A stretch of DNA of 64,000 nucleotides. It comes from Telmatospirillum sp. J64-1 (GTDB lineage: Bacteria > Pseudomonadota > Alphaproteobacteria > Rhodospirillales > Magnetospirillaceae). Each line of letters opens with the position of its first letter. Position 1 is the first letter of the stretch. The notes below the pieces were generated by a model. It was not told where the DNA came from and made no database searches. It saw only the letters and a list, made by a program, of their open reading frames with translations. This document shows, in pieces, positions 10,588-19,541 of this stretch. The position numbers and the translations under genes were made by a program. Location of the stretch: positions 62,001-126,000 of the forward strand of contig NZ_SBHN01000012.1 of NCBI RefSeq assembly GCF_006980715.1, read 5' to 3'.

Positions 10588-12284
10588 GCCAGGACTCCTT
10601 CGCCCAAGGGTGTGGCGGCGGGAGGAGCGGGCAGGTCGGCAAAGCGGCCTCCGGGCTGGAAACCGGCGCTGCCGACTAGGCCCAAGGCATCGCAGGTGCC
10701 GGTGAAGATAGCCATGATCTCGCGCCGCATCTCCTCGGGCAGGGCGTTGCCGCTGCGCAGGATCAGGTCGAAGCGGCGGGCCTGGCGCTTGAACAGCCCG
10801 TCCAGTTGCAGCCGTCCCAGCCGCGACAGGGTGAGGTCGAGCACGAAACGCATGCCCCTGTCGGCTTCGCCCGAGGGCTGGTCCTCGTTCTCGTCCGCCG
10901 GGCGGCGCAGGTAAAGGCGGATGGGCTCGATGGTCTGGCCGTTGAGCAGCGGCAGGGTGGTGACGCGCCAGTCGCCGGCAGGGCGGTCCGCTTGCCGGGC
11001 CATCTCGTCGAATTCCGTTGCCAGGGCGCGCATTCCCTCCGGTCGGATCTCGCGCAGCAGGCTTTCGCCCAGGGCATTGCCCAAGGCGCGGCGCGGTTCG
11101 GGACTGCGCAGGGCACCGGCGAAGGCAATCATGGCTGCTGCCATGCGCGGGCCGGGCTGCGGCAGGGCCTGGGCCAGTGCCTGGGCGGCGGCGGGATCGG
11201 TGCTGCGCAGGGCCGTCAGCATCGTTTGCAGGGCCTGCCAGGGGGCAGGGGCCAGCGGTGCGGGAGACGGCGCGGCGGCACCGGGCGGAAGCGGCAGCCC
11301 CGCCATCTCCAATGTGATCGTGGTGCCGGGCCGCAAGCCGGTGGCGGCGATCTGCACCATGCCCAGCGGCGTCTCCACCACCGCCGATCCGCCGGGCGGC
11401 GCGGCCACGACCGTTCCGCCGAGGACCGGGGGCAGGGACGGCAGGACGGGCTGCGCCTGACCGGCGGGACCCTGTCCCGGCAGGGCTTGGCCGGGGGGAA
11501 GCTGGGGCATGGGGGCCTGCGCCTGGGGCGCGGCGGGCACCGTCGCGCCAACGGGAGTTCCGCCCAAGGCCAAGCCCGGCACGGCCGCACCCGGTGTCCC
11601 AGGCGTGCCGGATGTGGGTGTGACAGGTATGGCGGGGCCGGGCGTATTCGGCAGGGGCGTCGTCGGCTGCATCGTGGGCAGGGAAGGGGTGCTGCCGGTC
11701 GTGGGAATCGGCTGCGGCGCGAGACTGCCCGCTGGCGGCGGCTGGAGGGCGGCGATGCGGACGGTCAGGATGGTCCCGACCGGCAAGACCGGCATGCCGG
11801 GAGCGGGGGCAGGGCGCAGCAGCAAGGCCGTCAGCCCCTGTGGGGAAGGGGCGGGCGTGGGTGCACTCTGCGTCGGTGCCGCTGCCGGTGCTGAAGTGTG
11901 AGGCGCCGGTACGGTCGGGTTCGCTGCCGGAGACGCGGGAGCGCGGAGCGGCAGCGGAGGCAGACCGGCAGGCCCGACGGGCCGGTCATTGACGGCGGCG
12001 ATGCGCAGCACGGTCTGGCTGGGCGCCTGGGAAACGACTTGCAGGGCCAGTTTGCTGCCCTCGGGCAGGGGCTGGGGCAGGCGCAGGGACATCTCGCCAT
12101 GCTGCTCGCTGCTCAGATGCGCGAGCCCCCGGGCGGACATGGCCGCGACCAGGGCCAGCAATTGCGCACCGACTTGCAGCCGGGCAACGGACGGGGGCGG
12201 ATCGGGCAGCACCACCGTCGTTCCGCCCGGCGTTGCGCCGGGGGCGGGAACGGGAGGAGACGGCGGAAGCTGCACCGTGCTCAT
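10584..12284 (-). CDS. FliK-like proline/alanine-rich flagellar protein
   Basis: 566 residues. The first 80 residues are ordered; a long low-complexity linker rich in Pro, Ala, Gly and Thr runs from about 100 to 330; and the C-terminal 200 residues are folded. The end carries a FliK-C/hook-length-control-like pattern (LSRLGRLQLDGLFKRQARRFDLILRSG). The true fliK appears to be the gene at 23180, so this is a second, divergent member. It follows flhG by 24 bases and overlaps the QueF-like gene by 4 bases. It could be a secretion-substrate switch or length-control paralogue; I cannot tell which. Confidence 0.65.
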   Translation of the reverse strand: MSTVQLPPSPPVPAPGATPGGTTVVLPDPPPSVARLQVGAQLLALVAAMSARGLAHLSSEQHGEMSLRLPQPLPEGSKLALQVVSQAPSQTVLRIAAVNDRPVGPAGLPPLPLRAPASPAANPTVPAPHTSAPAAAPTQSAPTPAPSPQGLTALLLRPAPAPGMPVLPVGTILTVRIAALQPPPAGSLAPQPIPTTGSTPSLPTMQPTTPLPNTPGPAIPVTPTSGTPGTPGAAVPGLALGGTPVGATVPAAPQAQAPMPQLPPGQALPGQGPAGQAQPVLPSLPPVLGGTVVAAPPGGSAVVETPLGMVQIAATGLRPGTTITLEMAGLPLPPGAAAPSPAPLAPAPWQALQTMLTALRSTDPAAAQALAQALPQPGPRMAAAMIAFAGALRSPEPRRALGNALGESLLREIRPEGMRALATEFDEMARQADRPAGDWRVTTLPLLNGQTIEPIRLYLRRPADENEDQPSGEADRGMRFVLDLTLSRLGRLQLDGLFKRQARRFDLILRSGNALPEEMRREIMAIFTGTCDALGLVGSAGFQPGGRFADLPAPPAATPLGEGVLA

Positions 12285-12308
12285 GTCATGGGGCTCATGT
12301 CATGGAGC

Positions 12309-13109
12309 TCAGCGCAGGCTGGCGAGCAGGCGCTCGGCCAAGGCCTCCACATCGGCGGCCGCCTCGGAATTGGGGGAACGGATCAAAAGCGGCGTCTGGT
12401 TGCGGATGGCGTCGCGGACCTTGAGGTCGCGGCGGATCACACCGGCCAGGGGCGGGGAAATCTTCAGGAAGCCTTCGCAGGCCTTCAGCAGGGTATGATA
12501 GATGCGCTCGCCCTCGCGGGTGGAATTGGCCATGTTGACCACCACCCGCATGTCGGTGCCGGGCCGTTCGATATGGGTGACCTTGATGAAGGCATAGGCG
12601 TCGGTCAGCGAGGTCGGTTCGTCGGTGGTGACCACCAGGATCGTCCCCGCATGTTCGGCCAGCTGGCGTACCGTCTTTTCCACGCCCGCGCCCAGGTCCA
12701 GCACCACCCGGTCGTAGCCGGCGGCCAGCAGGGCCAGATCGTCGCCCAGCATCTGCAGGCGCGACAGCGGGATATTGGCCAGCGTGCCCGAGCCCGAGCG
12801 TCCGGCGATGATGTCGAAGCCCGCTTCGGGATGGGTGGTCATGGCCTGATTGAGCGTCAGGCGTCCCGCGACCACGCTGCCAAGATCGTATTTGGGCATC
12901 AGGCCGAGCTGGATGTCCACATTGGCCAGACCCAGGTCGCCGTCGAACAGTAGGGTCCGCTGCCCCGCCCGGGTCAAAGCGTGGCTGAGGGTGATCGAGA
13001 ACCAGGTCTTGCCGACGCCTCCCTTGCCCGAAGCGACGGCGATGACGTTACGGCCCTTGGCGCGTTGCGTCGGGCGCGGAGCCAGAATAGGTGCCGAAGG
13101 GATTGTCAT
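12309..13109 (-). CDS. flhG: MinD-like ATPase controlling flagellar number (FlhG/FleN)
   Basis: ParA/MinD-family ATPase that limits flagellar number and antagonises FlhF at the cell pole. 266 residues; the deviant Walker A is SGKGGVGKTW (residues 28-37), Walker B-like LLFDGDLGLANVD is near 53-65, and DRVVLDLGAGVE near 130 is the switch region. A C-terminal helix for membrane binding is plausible (VEALAERLLASLR). It overlaps flhF by 4 bases, so the two are coupled. The flhA-flhF-flhG order is the usual one in polar flagellates. Confidence 0.93.
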   Translation of the reverse strand: MTIPSAPILAPRPTQRAKGRNVIAVASGKGGVGKTWFSITLSHALTRAGQRTLLFDGDLGLANVDIQLGLMPKYDLGSVVAGRLTLNQAMTTHPEAGFDIIAGRSGSGTLANIPLSRLQMLGDDLALLAAGYDRVVLDLGAGVEKTVRQLAEHAGTILVVTTDEPTSLTDAYAFIKVTHIERPGTDMRVVVNMANSTREGERIYHTLLKACEGFLKISPPLAGVIRRDLKVRDAIRNQTPLLIRSPNSEAAADVEALAERLLASLR

Positions 13110-14098
13110 GCCGAGGGTTCCGTCCAGAACTGGTTATCGTTGTCCTGCTGCTCGGGTTCGGGCGGCAAGATAAGGCGTGCGAGCGCGACAGGCGTGACCG
13201 GACACAGGCCGCTGGCCACATGCGGGCTGACGCTGACATCGCAGAAGATCAGCTGGCCGGCTTCGGCGGCTGTAACCAGCGCACCGACGCGGCGGGTGGT
13301 GTCCAGGCGCGAGCCGAACAGCCGGGTGGCGCCGATCGTGGCGAAACAATCGGCGATCTCGGCTGCTTCGAGAGGATCTCCGCCGCCGGGCAGAACCAGG
13401 ATGGGCTCCACGTCGGCCGCCTCGATCATGGCCGCCAAGTAATCCATATCGCTTCGCTTGAAGGGATTCAAGCCGGGGCTGTCGATGAAGACCAGATCGA
13501 AGCTGGCCGCGGCTTCCTCGACGGCGCGCTGCAAGGCCTCCGGCCCCCGCGCCGAGACCAGATCGATCTCCAGGATGCGGGTGAAGGCCGCCAATTGCTC
13601 GACAGCCCCGGCGCGCATTCCGTCGGTGGTGATGATGCCGACCTTGCGGTGCTTGAGGACCGAGCGCGCGGCCAGCTTGGCAACCGCGATGGACTTGCCG
13701 GCGCCGGGCGGGCCGACCAGCATGAAGGGCCGGGGCGATCCGTGCTCGGGCAGAGGTGCGAAGGCGAATCCCGCCTCCAGTGCGGCGGCACAGGACAGGG
13801 TGGGGTCGGTCAGGGCCGCGTCGCGGGCCGAAAGCGCCAGCCGCTCGATCAGCCGCTCGGGTACGCCATGTTCGGCCAGGGCATGGCGCAGGCGGTGTTC
13901 GCAAAGATCCTCGCCGCCCCCCGGCAGGTCGAACAGCGCCGCTTCCGGGGCCTGGGCTTCCAGGGCGGCGGTGATGCGCACGCCTGCGGCGCCGGCAGCG
14001 CGCTGGGTCGAGACGATGATGGCGTCCTCTCCCAGTTCCTGCCTGACCATCTGCATGGCCTCGGCCATGCTGGGCGCGGTGTAGGACTTCAGGCGCAT
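13106..14098 (-). CDS. flhF: SRP-type GTPase FlhF for polar flagellar placement
   Basis: FlhF recruits the first flagellar components (FliF) to the pole. 330 residues: a short N-terminal B-like region (MRLKSYTAPSMAEAM is the typical FlhF start), helical N-domain, and G-domain from about 120. The G1 loop is GPPGAGKS (129-136) in place of the usual GPTGVGKT; G3 is DSPGLN in place of DTAGR; G4 is SRLD in place of TKLD. The family assignment rests on the N-terminal signature, length and position between flhA and flhG. The altered loops suggest atypical nucleotide handling, but binding residues are largely kept. Confidence 0.9.
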   Translation of the reverse strand: MRLKSYTAPSMAEAMQMVRQELGEDAIIVSTQRAAGAAGVRITAALEAQAPEAALFDLPGGGEDLCEHRLRHALAEHGVPERLIERLALSARDAALTDPTLSCAAALEAGFAFAPLPEHGSPRPFMLVGPPGAGKSIAVAKLAARSVLKHRKVGIITTDGMRAGAVEQLAAFTRILEIDLVSARGPEALQRAVEEAAASFDLVFIDSPGLNPFKRSDMDYLAAMIEAADVEPILVLPGGGDPLEAAEIADCFATIGATRLFGSRLDTTRRVGALVTAAEAGQLIFCDVSVSPHVASGLCPVTPVALARLILPPEPEQQDNDNQFWTEPSA

Positions 14099-14101
14099 GG
14101 C

Positions 14102-16219
14102 TTAGATCTGCCCCAGAGTCTTGATCTTGGCCTTGGGGTGGATCTCGTTCTGAGACATCACCACCGTGACCGGGCGGAAGCGCTCGATGATCGAGCGGAC
14201 ATAGGGGCGCACCAGCGGACTGGTCAACAGTACCGGCGTTTCGCCCTGCATGGCGAAGCGCTCGAAGGTCTGGCGGACCCGATTGATGAAATCCTGCAAC
14301 TGGCTGGGCGACATGGCGAGATGACGTTCCTCCCCTTGGCCGACCAGCGAATCGGCGAAGGCCTGTTCCCATTCCGGTGACAGTGTGACCAACGGAATGA
14401 AGCCCTGCATGCCGGTATTGGCATCGCTGATCTGCCGGGCGAGACGGGATCGTACATGCTCAGTAATTAGCATTACGTTGCGCGTATGGCCGCAGGCTTC
14501 GGAAATCCCTTCCAGGATGGTCGGCAGGTCGCGCACCGAAATACGCTCGCCCAGCAGGTTCTGGAGGATGCGCTGCAGTGCACCCAGGGAAATCTGCGAG
14601 GGGATGAGATCAGAGACCAGTTTCTGGTGCTCCCGGTCCATCTCATCGAGCAGCTTCTGGGTTTCGGCATAGGACAGCAGGTCGGGCATGTTGTCGCGCA
14701 CCACCTCGGTCAGGTGGGTGGTGATGACGGTCGGCGGGTCGACGACGGTATAGCCGCGGAACAGGGCTTCCTCGCGGTTGGTGGCGTCGATCCACATGGC
14801 CGGCAGGCCGAAGGTCGGTTCGCGCGTGGCCTCGCCGGGCAAGGTGATCTCCTCGCCGCGGGGGTCCATGACCAGCAGCATGTTCGGACGCAGGTCGCCG
14901 CGTCCGGCTTCGACCTCCTTGACGTAGATCACATAGGTGTTGGCCGCCAGTTGCATGTTGTCCTGGATGCGCACGGCGGGCATGACGAAGCCCAGCTCTG
15001 CGGCCAGGGCGCGGCGCAGGGACTTGATCTGGTCGGTCAGGCGCTGGCCGTGGGAGGTGTTGACCATGGTCAGCAGGCCGTAACCCAGTTCCAGGCGCAG
15101 GCTGTCGATCTTCAGAGCGGCAGCGATGGGTTCCTCGGCGACGGGAAGCTGCTGGGTCTGTTCGATGCCCGACTTTTCCTGTTCGAGCGCCAGCTTGTTT
15201 TCCCGCTGCATCAGGAAGAACGCGCCGGCCCCGGTGGCGGCGGACAGGATCAGGAAGGGCATCGCCGGCATGCCCGGCACCATCGCCAGGGTGAGCATCA
15301 GGAAGGAGCTCATGCCCAGGGTCTTGGGATGGGCGGAGATCTGGCCGATCAGCGCCTTGTCGGTGGCGCCCGTCATGCCTGCCTTGGTCACCAGGATACC
15401 GGCGGCGACCGAGACGATCAGGGCGGGCACCTGCGACACCAGGCCGTCACCGACGGTCAGGCGGGTATAGGTCTCGGCGGCGTCGCCGAAGTTCATGCCG
15501 TTCTGCGCCATGCCGATGATCATGCCGCCGATGACGTTGATGAAGGTGATCAGCAGGCCGGCCACGGCATCGCCGCGCACGAATTTCGAGGCACCGTCCA
15601 TGGCGCCGAAGAAGGAGCTTTCGCCTTCCAGTTCCTTGCGGCGGGCGCGGGCGCCTTCTTCGTCGATCATGCCGGCGGACAGGTCGGCGTCGATAGCCAT
15701 CTGCTTGCCCGGCATGGCATCCAGGGTGAAGCGGGCCGAGACCTCGGCGATACGGGTCGAGCCCTTGGTGATGACCATGAAGTTCACGATCACCAGGATG
15801 CCGAAGACGATGATGCCGATGACGAAGTTGCCGCCCATGATGAAGCCCGAGAAGGCTTCGATGATCTTGCCCGCGCCGTCGGTGCCGGTATGGCCCTGGG
15901 ACAGGATCAGGCGCGTCGAGGCCAGGTTCAGGGCCAGGCGCAGCAGGGTGGCGATCAGCAGGATCGTCGGGAAGGAACTGAATTGCAGCGGCTTCTCGAT
16001 GAACAGCACCGTCATCAGGATCAGCACCGAGAAGGTGATCGACAGCGCCAGGCTGAAATCCAGCAGCCAAGTCGGCAGCGGCAGGATCAGCACGGTCAGG
16101 ATGGTCATCACACCCAAGGCGAGCGCCAGGTCGCCGCGTTTGGATACGGCGTTGAGCTTGTCTAGGATACCTTGACCCACCGAGGCCATTCCCCCCGATC
16201 CGGCACCTGTCTCGGACAT
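14102..16219 (-). CDS. flhA: Flagellar export gate protein FlhA
   Basis: Large component of the flagellar type III export gate, which uses the proton motive force and docks chaperone-substrate complexes. 705 residues, normal size. Eight hydrophobic segments fill the first 330 residues, with the FHIPEP-family loop (DLSAGMIDEEGARARRKELEGE, shortened here) between them; the rest is the cytoplasmic domain that forms the nonameric ring. It lies 14 bases after flbD and 3 bases before flhF in the same run. FlhB, FliP, FliQ and FliR are not in the window. Confidence 0.97.
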   Translation of the reverse strand: MSETGAGSGGMASVGQGILDKLNAVSKRGDLALALGVMTILTVLILPLPTWLLDFSLALSITFSVLILMTVLFIEKPLQFSSFPTILLIATLLRLALNLASTRLILSQGHTGTDGAGKIIEAFSGFIMGGNFVIGIIVFGILVIVNFMVITKGSTRIAEVSARFTLDAMPGKQMAIDADLSAGMIDEEGARARRKELEGESSFFGAMDGASKFVRGDAVAGLLITFINVIGGMIIGMAQNGMNFGDAAETYTRLTVGDGLVSQVPALIVSVAAGILVTKAGMTGATDKALIGQISAHPKTLGMSSFLMLTLAMVPGMPAMPFLILSAATGAGAFFLMQRENKLALEQEKSGIEQTQQLPVAEEPIAAALKIDSLRLELGYGLLTMVNTSHGQRLTDQIKSLRRALAAELGFVMPAVRIQDNMQLAANTYVIYVKEVEAGRGDLRPNMLLVMDPRGEEITLPGEATREPTFGLPAMWIDATNREEALFRGYTVVDPPTVITTHLTEVVRDNMPDLLSYAETQKLLDEMDREHQKLVSDLIPSQISLGALQRILQNLLGERISVRDLPTILEGISEACGHTRNVMLITEHVRSRLARQISDANTGMQGFIPLVTLSPEWEQAFADSLVGQGEERHLAMSPSQLQDFINRVRQTFERFAMQGETPVLLTSPLVRPYVRSIIERFRPVTVVMSQNEIHPKAKIKTLGQI

Positions 16220-16233
16220 GAACTAGCGTCTCC

Positions 16234-17604
16234 TTACAGGGCTGCCCGGTCGGCTTCGCCGGGATGGGGAACGTCGAAGCCTTCCTGCATGTACTGCTTC
16301 AGCTTGTTACGCAGGGTGCGGATGGAAATGCCCAGGATGTTGGCGGCATGGGTGCGGTTGCCCAGCGTGTGATGCAGGGTGTCGATGATCAGGTCGCGCT
16401 CCACGTCGGCCACGGTGCGCCCGACCAGACGGGCGCGCATGTCCGCCTCGGGGCCGGTGGCCGCCGGGCTGGCGGCCTGGGCGGCCGGGGCCGAAGCGGC
16501 GGTCGGCTGGGAGCCGGTCAGCATGATGGCCTCGGGGCCGATCTGGTCGCCCGAGGCCAGCAGCACGGCGCGGTGCAGGGTATTCTCCAGTTCGCGGACA
16601 TTGCCGCGCCAGCCATGGCGGCGCAGCAGGGCGCGGGCTTCTTCGGACAGGCTGCGCTGGGGAAGGTCGTTCATGTCCGCGAATTTGCGGGCGAAGTGGT
16701 CGGCCAGGGCGATGATGTCCAGCGGACGCTCGCGCAGCGGAGGGATCTCGAGATTCATCACGTTGAGGCGGAAATAGAGATCCTCGCGGAAGGTGCCCTT
16801 GCGCACTTCCTCTTCCAGATTGCGGTTCGAAGTGGCGATCAGGCGCACATCGACCTTGACCGGCTGGTTGCCGCCCACCCGGTCGAGTTCCTTTTCCTGG
16901 ATCACGCGCAGCAGCTTGGCCTGCAGGCGCGGGTCCATCTCGCTGATCTCGTCGAGCAGCAGGGTGCCGCCATTGGCTTCCTCGAACTTGCCGATGCGCC
17001 GGGCCACGGCGCCGGTGAAGGCGCCCTTCTCATGGCCGAACAATTCCGATTCCAGCAGGTTTTCGGGGATCGCGGCGCAGTTGACGGCGACGAAGCGTTC
17101 CTTGGAGCGGCGGCTCTTGCGATGGACGAAGCGCGCCATGATCTCCTTGCCGGTGCCCGATTCGCCGGTGATCAGGATCGAGGCGTCGCTGGGCGCGACC
17201 TGTTCGGCCAGACGCAGGACCTGGCCCATGCGCGGGTCGCGGAAGACGAGCTGATGGCTTTCCTCGGTCACCGCCTGGAGCACGGCGGCGATCAGTTCGG
17301 CATCGGGGGGCAGCGGGATGTATTCCTTGGCCCCGGCCTTGATGGCGCGCACGGCGGCGGTGGCATCGTTGGCGATGCCGCAGGCCACGACGGGAATGCT
17401 GATACGCTCGCTGGCCAGGCTGTCGATCAACTGCTTGATGTCGCAGCGGACATCGACCATCACCAGGTCGGCGCCCGCACCGCGCAGCACATCCAGCCCC
17501 GAGATCACGTCCCCGGCATGGGTCACCTTGGCGCCGCGCGCCATGGCGATCTGGCTGGCGGCGCCGATCTGTCCTTCCAGCGATCCGATGATCAGCAGTC
17601 GCAT
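16234..17604 (-). CDS. flbD: Sigma-54-dependent flagellar regulator FlbD
   Basis: NtrC-type activator of late flagellar sigma-54 promoters. 456 residues: an N-terminal receiver-like domain (1-110), AAA+ domain with Walker A GESGTGKE (147-154) and the sigma-54 contact loop GAFTGA (194-199), and a Fis-type helix-turn-helix (HAANILGISIRTLRNKL) near the C-terminus. The receiver is degenerate: the acidic pair after strand 1 is missing (IIGSLEG) and the lysine motif is altered, although Asp51 remains. That matches Caulobacter FlbD, which is controlled by FliX and not by a kinase; fliX is at 53541. It lies inside the fliF run, which has a candidate FlbD palindrome in its leader. Confidence 0.92.
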   Translation of the reverse strand: MRLLIIGSLEGQIGAASQIAMARGAKVTHAGDVISGLDVLRGAGADLVMVDVRCDIKQLIDSLASERISIPVVACGIANDATAAVRAIKAGAKEYIPLPPDAELIAAVLQAVTEESHQLVFRDPRMGQVLRLAEQVAPSDASILITGESGTGKEIMARFVHRKSRRSKERFVAVNCAAIPENLLESELFGHEKGAFTGAVARRIGKFEEANGGTLLLDEISEMDPRLQAKLLRVIQEKELDRVGGNQPVKVDVRLIATSNRNLEEEVRKGTFREDLYFRLNVMNLEIPPLRERPLDIIALADHFARKFADMNDLPQRSLSEEARALLRRHGWRGNVRELENTLHRAVLLASGDQIGPEAIMLTGSQPTAASAPAAQAASPAATGPEADMRARLVGRTVADVERDLIIDTLHHTLGNRTHAANILGISIRTLRNKLKQYMQEGFDVPHPGEADRAAL

Positions 17605-17629
17605 GAGCGTCTCTCTTCCTTCGAACCGG

Positions 17630-18472
17630 TCAATCGAAATAGGCGATACGCTTGGAGGGCGGCAGGGTGCTGTTGAGCAGCATTTCCAGCCGCCTGGGAT
17701 TGTCCTGGCGGCCGATGGAGACCACGCCCAGAACGTAGAGTTGGTAGACGAGTACTTCGTCGGCGGTGTTGCGCTCCAGCTTCGAGGCCAGGGGCGAGAA
17801 CACCATGTTGGCGAGGATGGCGCCGTAGAAGGTGGTCAGCAGCGCCACGGCCATAGCCGGGCCGATGCTGGACGGGTCGTGCAGGTTGCTCAGCATCTGC
17901 ACCAGCCCGATCAGGGTGCCGATCAGGCCCATGGCCGGGGCCACTTCGGCGGCCCGGCGCAGCACTCCGGCGGCCCGGTGGTGGCGGCTGATGGTGGACT
18001 GGATGTCGCGGCGCAGGATGAGTTCCGCCTCTTCCGGCGAGGTGCCGTCGAGGATCATCCCCAAGCCCTTGCGCAGGAAGGGCTCGCGGCCCAATCCGTC
18101 GATCACCCCTTGCAGCCCGAGAAGGCCGTTGTGGTTCTTGCGCAGGCCTTCGGAAATCTGCACCAGGGTGATGGCCGCCTCGGCCGGATCGCGGGTCTGG
18201 TAGCGCACCGTCTTGCCCAGAACGCCGATCGTGCGCGCCATTTCGGTAAGCGAGAAGCTGACGGTGGTCACCGCCAGGGTGCCGCCGATGACGATCAGCA
18301 CTGCCGGGATGTCGATGAAGGCGCCCGGCGACCCGCCGAGGGTGATGGCGATGGCGATGAGCAGCAGGCCGCCGCCCAGCCCGACGACGGTGGCAAGGTC
18401 CAAGCCGGTGCGGGCCTTGATGCCCCGCACCCGAATCGGCTCGACCCGGATCTGCTCGCCGCCATCGGCCAT
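17630..18472 (-). CDS. motA: MotA/PomA-type flagellar motor stator protein
   Basis: Inner-membrane stator subunit predicted to couple ion flow to rotation with a MotB partner. 280 residues with four hydrophobic segments: near 31-48, 54-73, about 176-195 and about 208-228. The last two carry the MotA/TolQ/ExbB channel signature (AAEVAPAMGLIGTLIGLVQML). The cytoplasmic loop has Arg and Glu residues expected to contact FliG. It resembles the shorter MotA subgroup often called PomA. It lies between fliN and flbD; the motB-like gene at 63835 is far away and lacks the usual Asp, so the real partner may be elsewhere. Confidence 0.88.
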   Translation of the reverse strand: MADGGEQIRVEPIRVRGIKARTGLDLATVVGLGGGLLLIAIAITLGGSPGAFIDIPAVLIVIGGTLAVTTVSFSLTEMARTIGVLGKTVRYQTRDPAEAAITLVQISEGLRKNHNGLLGLQGVIDGLGREPFLRKGLGMILDGTSPEEAELILRRDIQSTISRHHRAAGVLRRAAEVAPAMGLIGTLIGLVQMLSNLHDPSSIGPAMAVALLTTFYGAILANMVFSPLASKLERNTADEVLVYQLYVLGVVSIGRQDNPRRLEMLLNSTLPPSKRIAYFD

Positions 18473-18479
18473 GATCGGC

Positions 18480-18806
18480 TCAGCTCCGGTCGGTCTTGAT
18501 GATTTCGGTCATGGTGACGCCGAGGCGGTCTTCCACCACCACGACCTCACCGCGCGCGACAAGACGGTTGTTGACATAGATGTCGATGGCCTCGCCGACC
18601 TTGCGGTCCAGTTCGACCACGGCGCCACGGCCCAGCTTCAGCAGCTGGTTGACCTGCATGGTGGCCTTGCCCAGCACGGCCGAGACCTGGACCGGGATGT
18701 CGTAGACGGCCTCGAGGTCCCGCGAAGAGCGCGGGGTGTCGGGGATGTCGCTCTGCTCTTCCATCTGAGCCCCCAGTTCGTTGAGTTGGAAGTCCTTGTC
18801 ACCCAT
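18480..18806 (-). CDS. fliN: Flagellar C-ring protein FliN
   Basis: Switch component at the base of the C-ring, also docking FliH/FliI. 108 residues; the C-terminal 75 form the SpoA domain with the typical pattern LLKLGRGAVVELDRKVGE and the end VTMTEII. The N-terminal 30 residues are polar and probably flexible. It lies 11 bases after fliH and 7 bases before motA in the same run. Confidence 0.95.
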   Translation of the reverse strand: MGDKDFQLNELGAQMEEQSDIPDTPRSSRDLEAVYDIPVQVSAVLGKATMQVNQLLKLGRGAVVELDRKVGEAIDIYVNNRLVARGEVVVVEDRLGVTMTEIIKTDRS

Positions 18807-18817
18807 AAGCGGCTCTC

Positions 18818-19525
18818 CTAGGCGGGCAATGTTTCAGCCGGCTGCATCTGCGGCCGCTCGGCTTCGGCAAAGGATTTTTCAATTACGGCGTCGATTTCGC
18901 GCCACAGCCGTTCCAGCGAACGGTCTGCGCCGCCATCGGTCCATTCCACGCGGCAGTCACTGCCGGCAAGACGGGAATCGGCGGCCACCACCATGCGACC
19001 CTCGAAGCCGGACATCTCGGTCACGGCCTCGATCCGTTGGCGCATCTCCTCGACCAGCGGGGGAGGGACGCGCAGGACGATCCGCTCCTCATCCAGCAGG
19101 TGGGGAATGCATTCGGCGACCAGGGCTTCGATCTCGTCCGTGGCGGCACGCTCGGCAGTGGCCGGCAGCACCTTGCGGGTGATGGCCACGGCGATGCGGG
19201 CGGCGTCCTCGGCGATGCGCTGGTTGGCCTCTTTCTGCTGGCGCTCGATCTGCTCCAGGGCCTGGGCCAGTCCGGCGATGGCCTGGGCGAGCATGCGCTC
19301 GTCCGAAGCTGCGGCCTCCTGCAATGCGGCCTGGCGCCCGGCCTCGAAGGATTGTTCGCGCGCGGCGGCCAGTTCCTCCTCGCTGAAGGTCGGCGGCGGC
19401 GGCAGGTATTCTTCCTCTTCCGGCTCTTCCGCGGCCTGCGCCTCGGCGGCAGGGACCTCCGCCGCCTTCGCCGGGGGCGGGGCGTCGAAATCGTGGTCGA
19501 ACAGGAACTTGCGGATCGCTGGCAT
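18818..19525 (-). CDS. fliH: Flagellar export ATPase regulator FliH
   Basis: FliH/YscL-family stalk protein that binds the FliI ATPase and links it to the C-ring. 235 residues: an Ala/Glu-rich N-terminus (about 15-45), a long coiled-coil (about 50-115, many Ala, Glu and Gln), and a C-terminal alpha/beta domain with the family segment EWTDGGADRSLERLWREID near the end. Position between fliG and fliN supports the call. fliI is not in the window. Confidence 0.9.
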   Translation of the reverse strand: MPAIRKFLFDHDFDAPPPAKAAEVPAAEAQAAEEPEEEEYLPPPPTFSEEELAAAREQSFEAGRQAALQEAAASDERMLAQAIAGLAQALEQIERQQKEANQRIAEDAARIAVAITRKVLPATAERAATDEIEALVAECIPHLLDEERIVLRVPPPLVEEMRQRIEAVTEMSGFEGRMVVAADSRLAGSDCRVEWTDGGADRSLERLWREIDAVIEKSFAEAERPQMQPAETLPA

Positions 19526-19541
19526 CTATCGGGCCTAGGGA

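Noticed and set aside
14486-16165. 559-residue open frame antisense to flhA
   Set aside because: Low-complexity His/Gln/Gly protein with no motif; the opposite strand encodes a clear FlhA.
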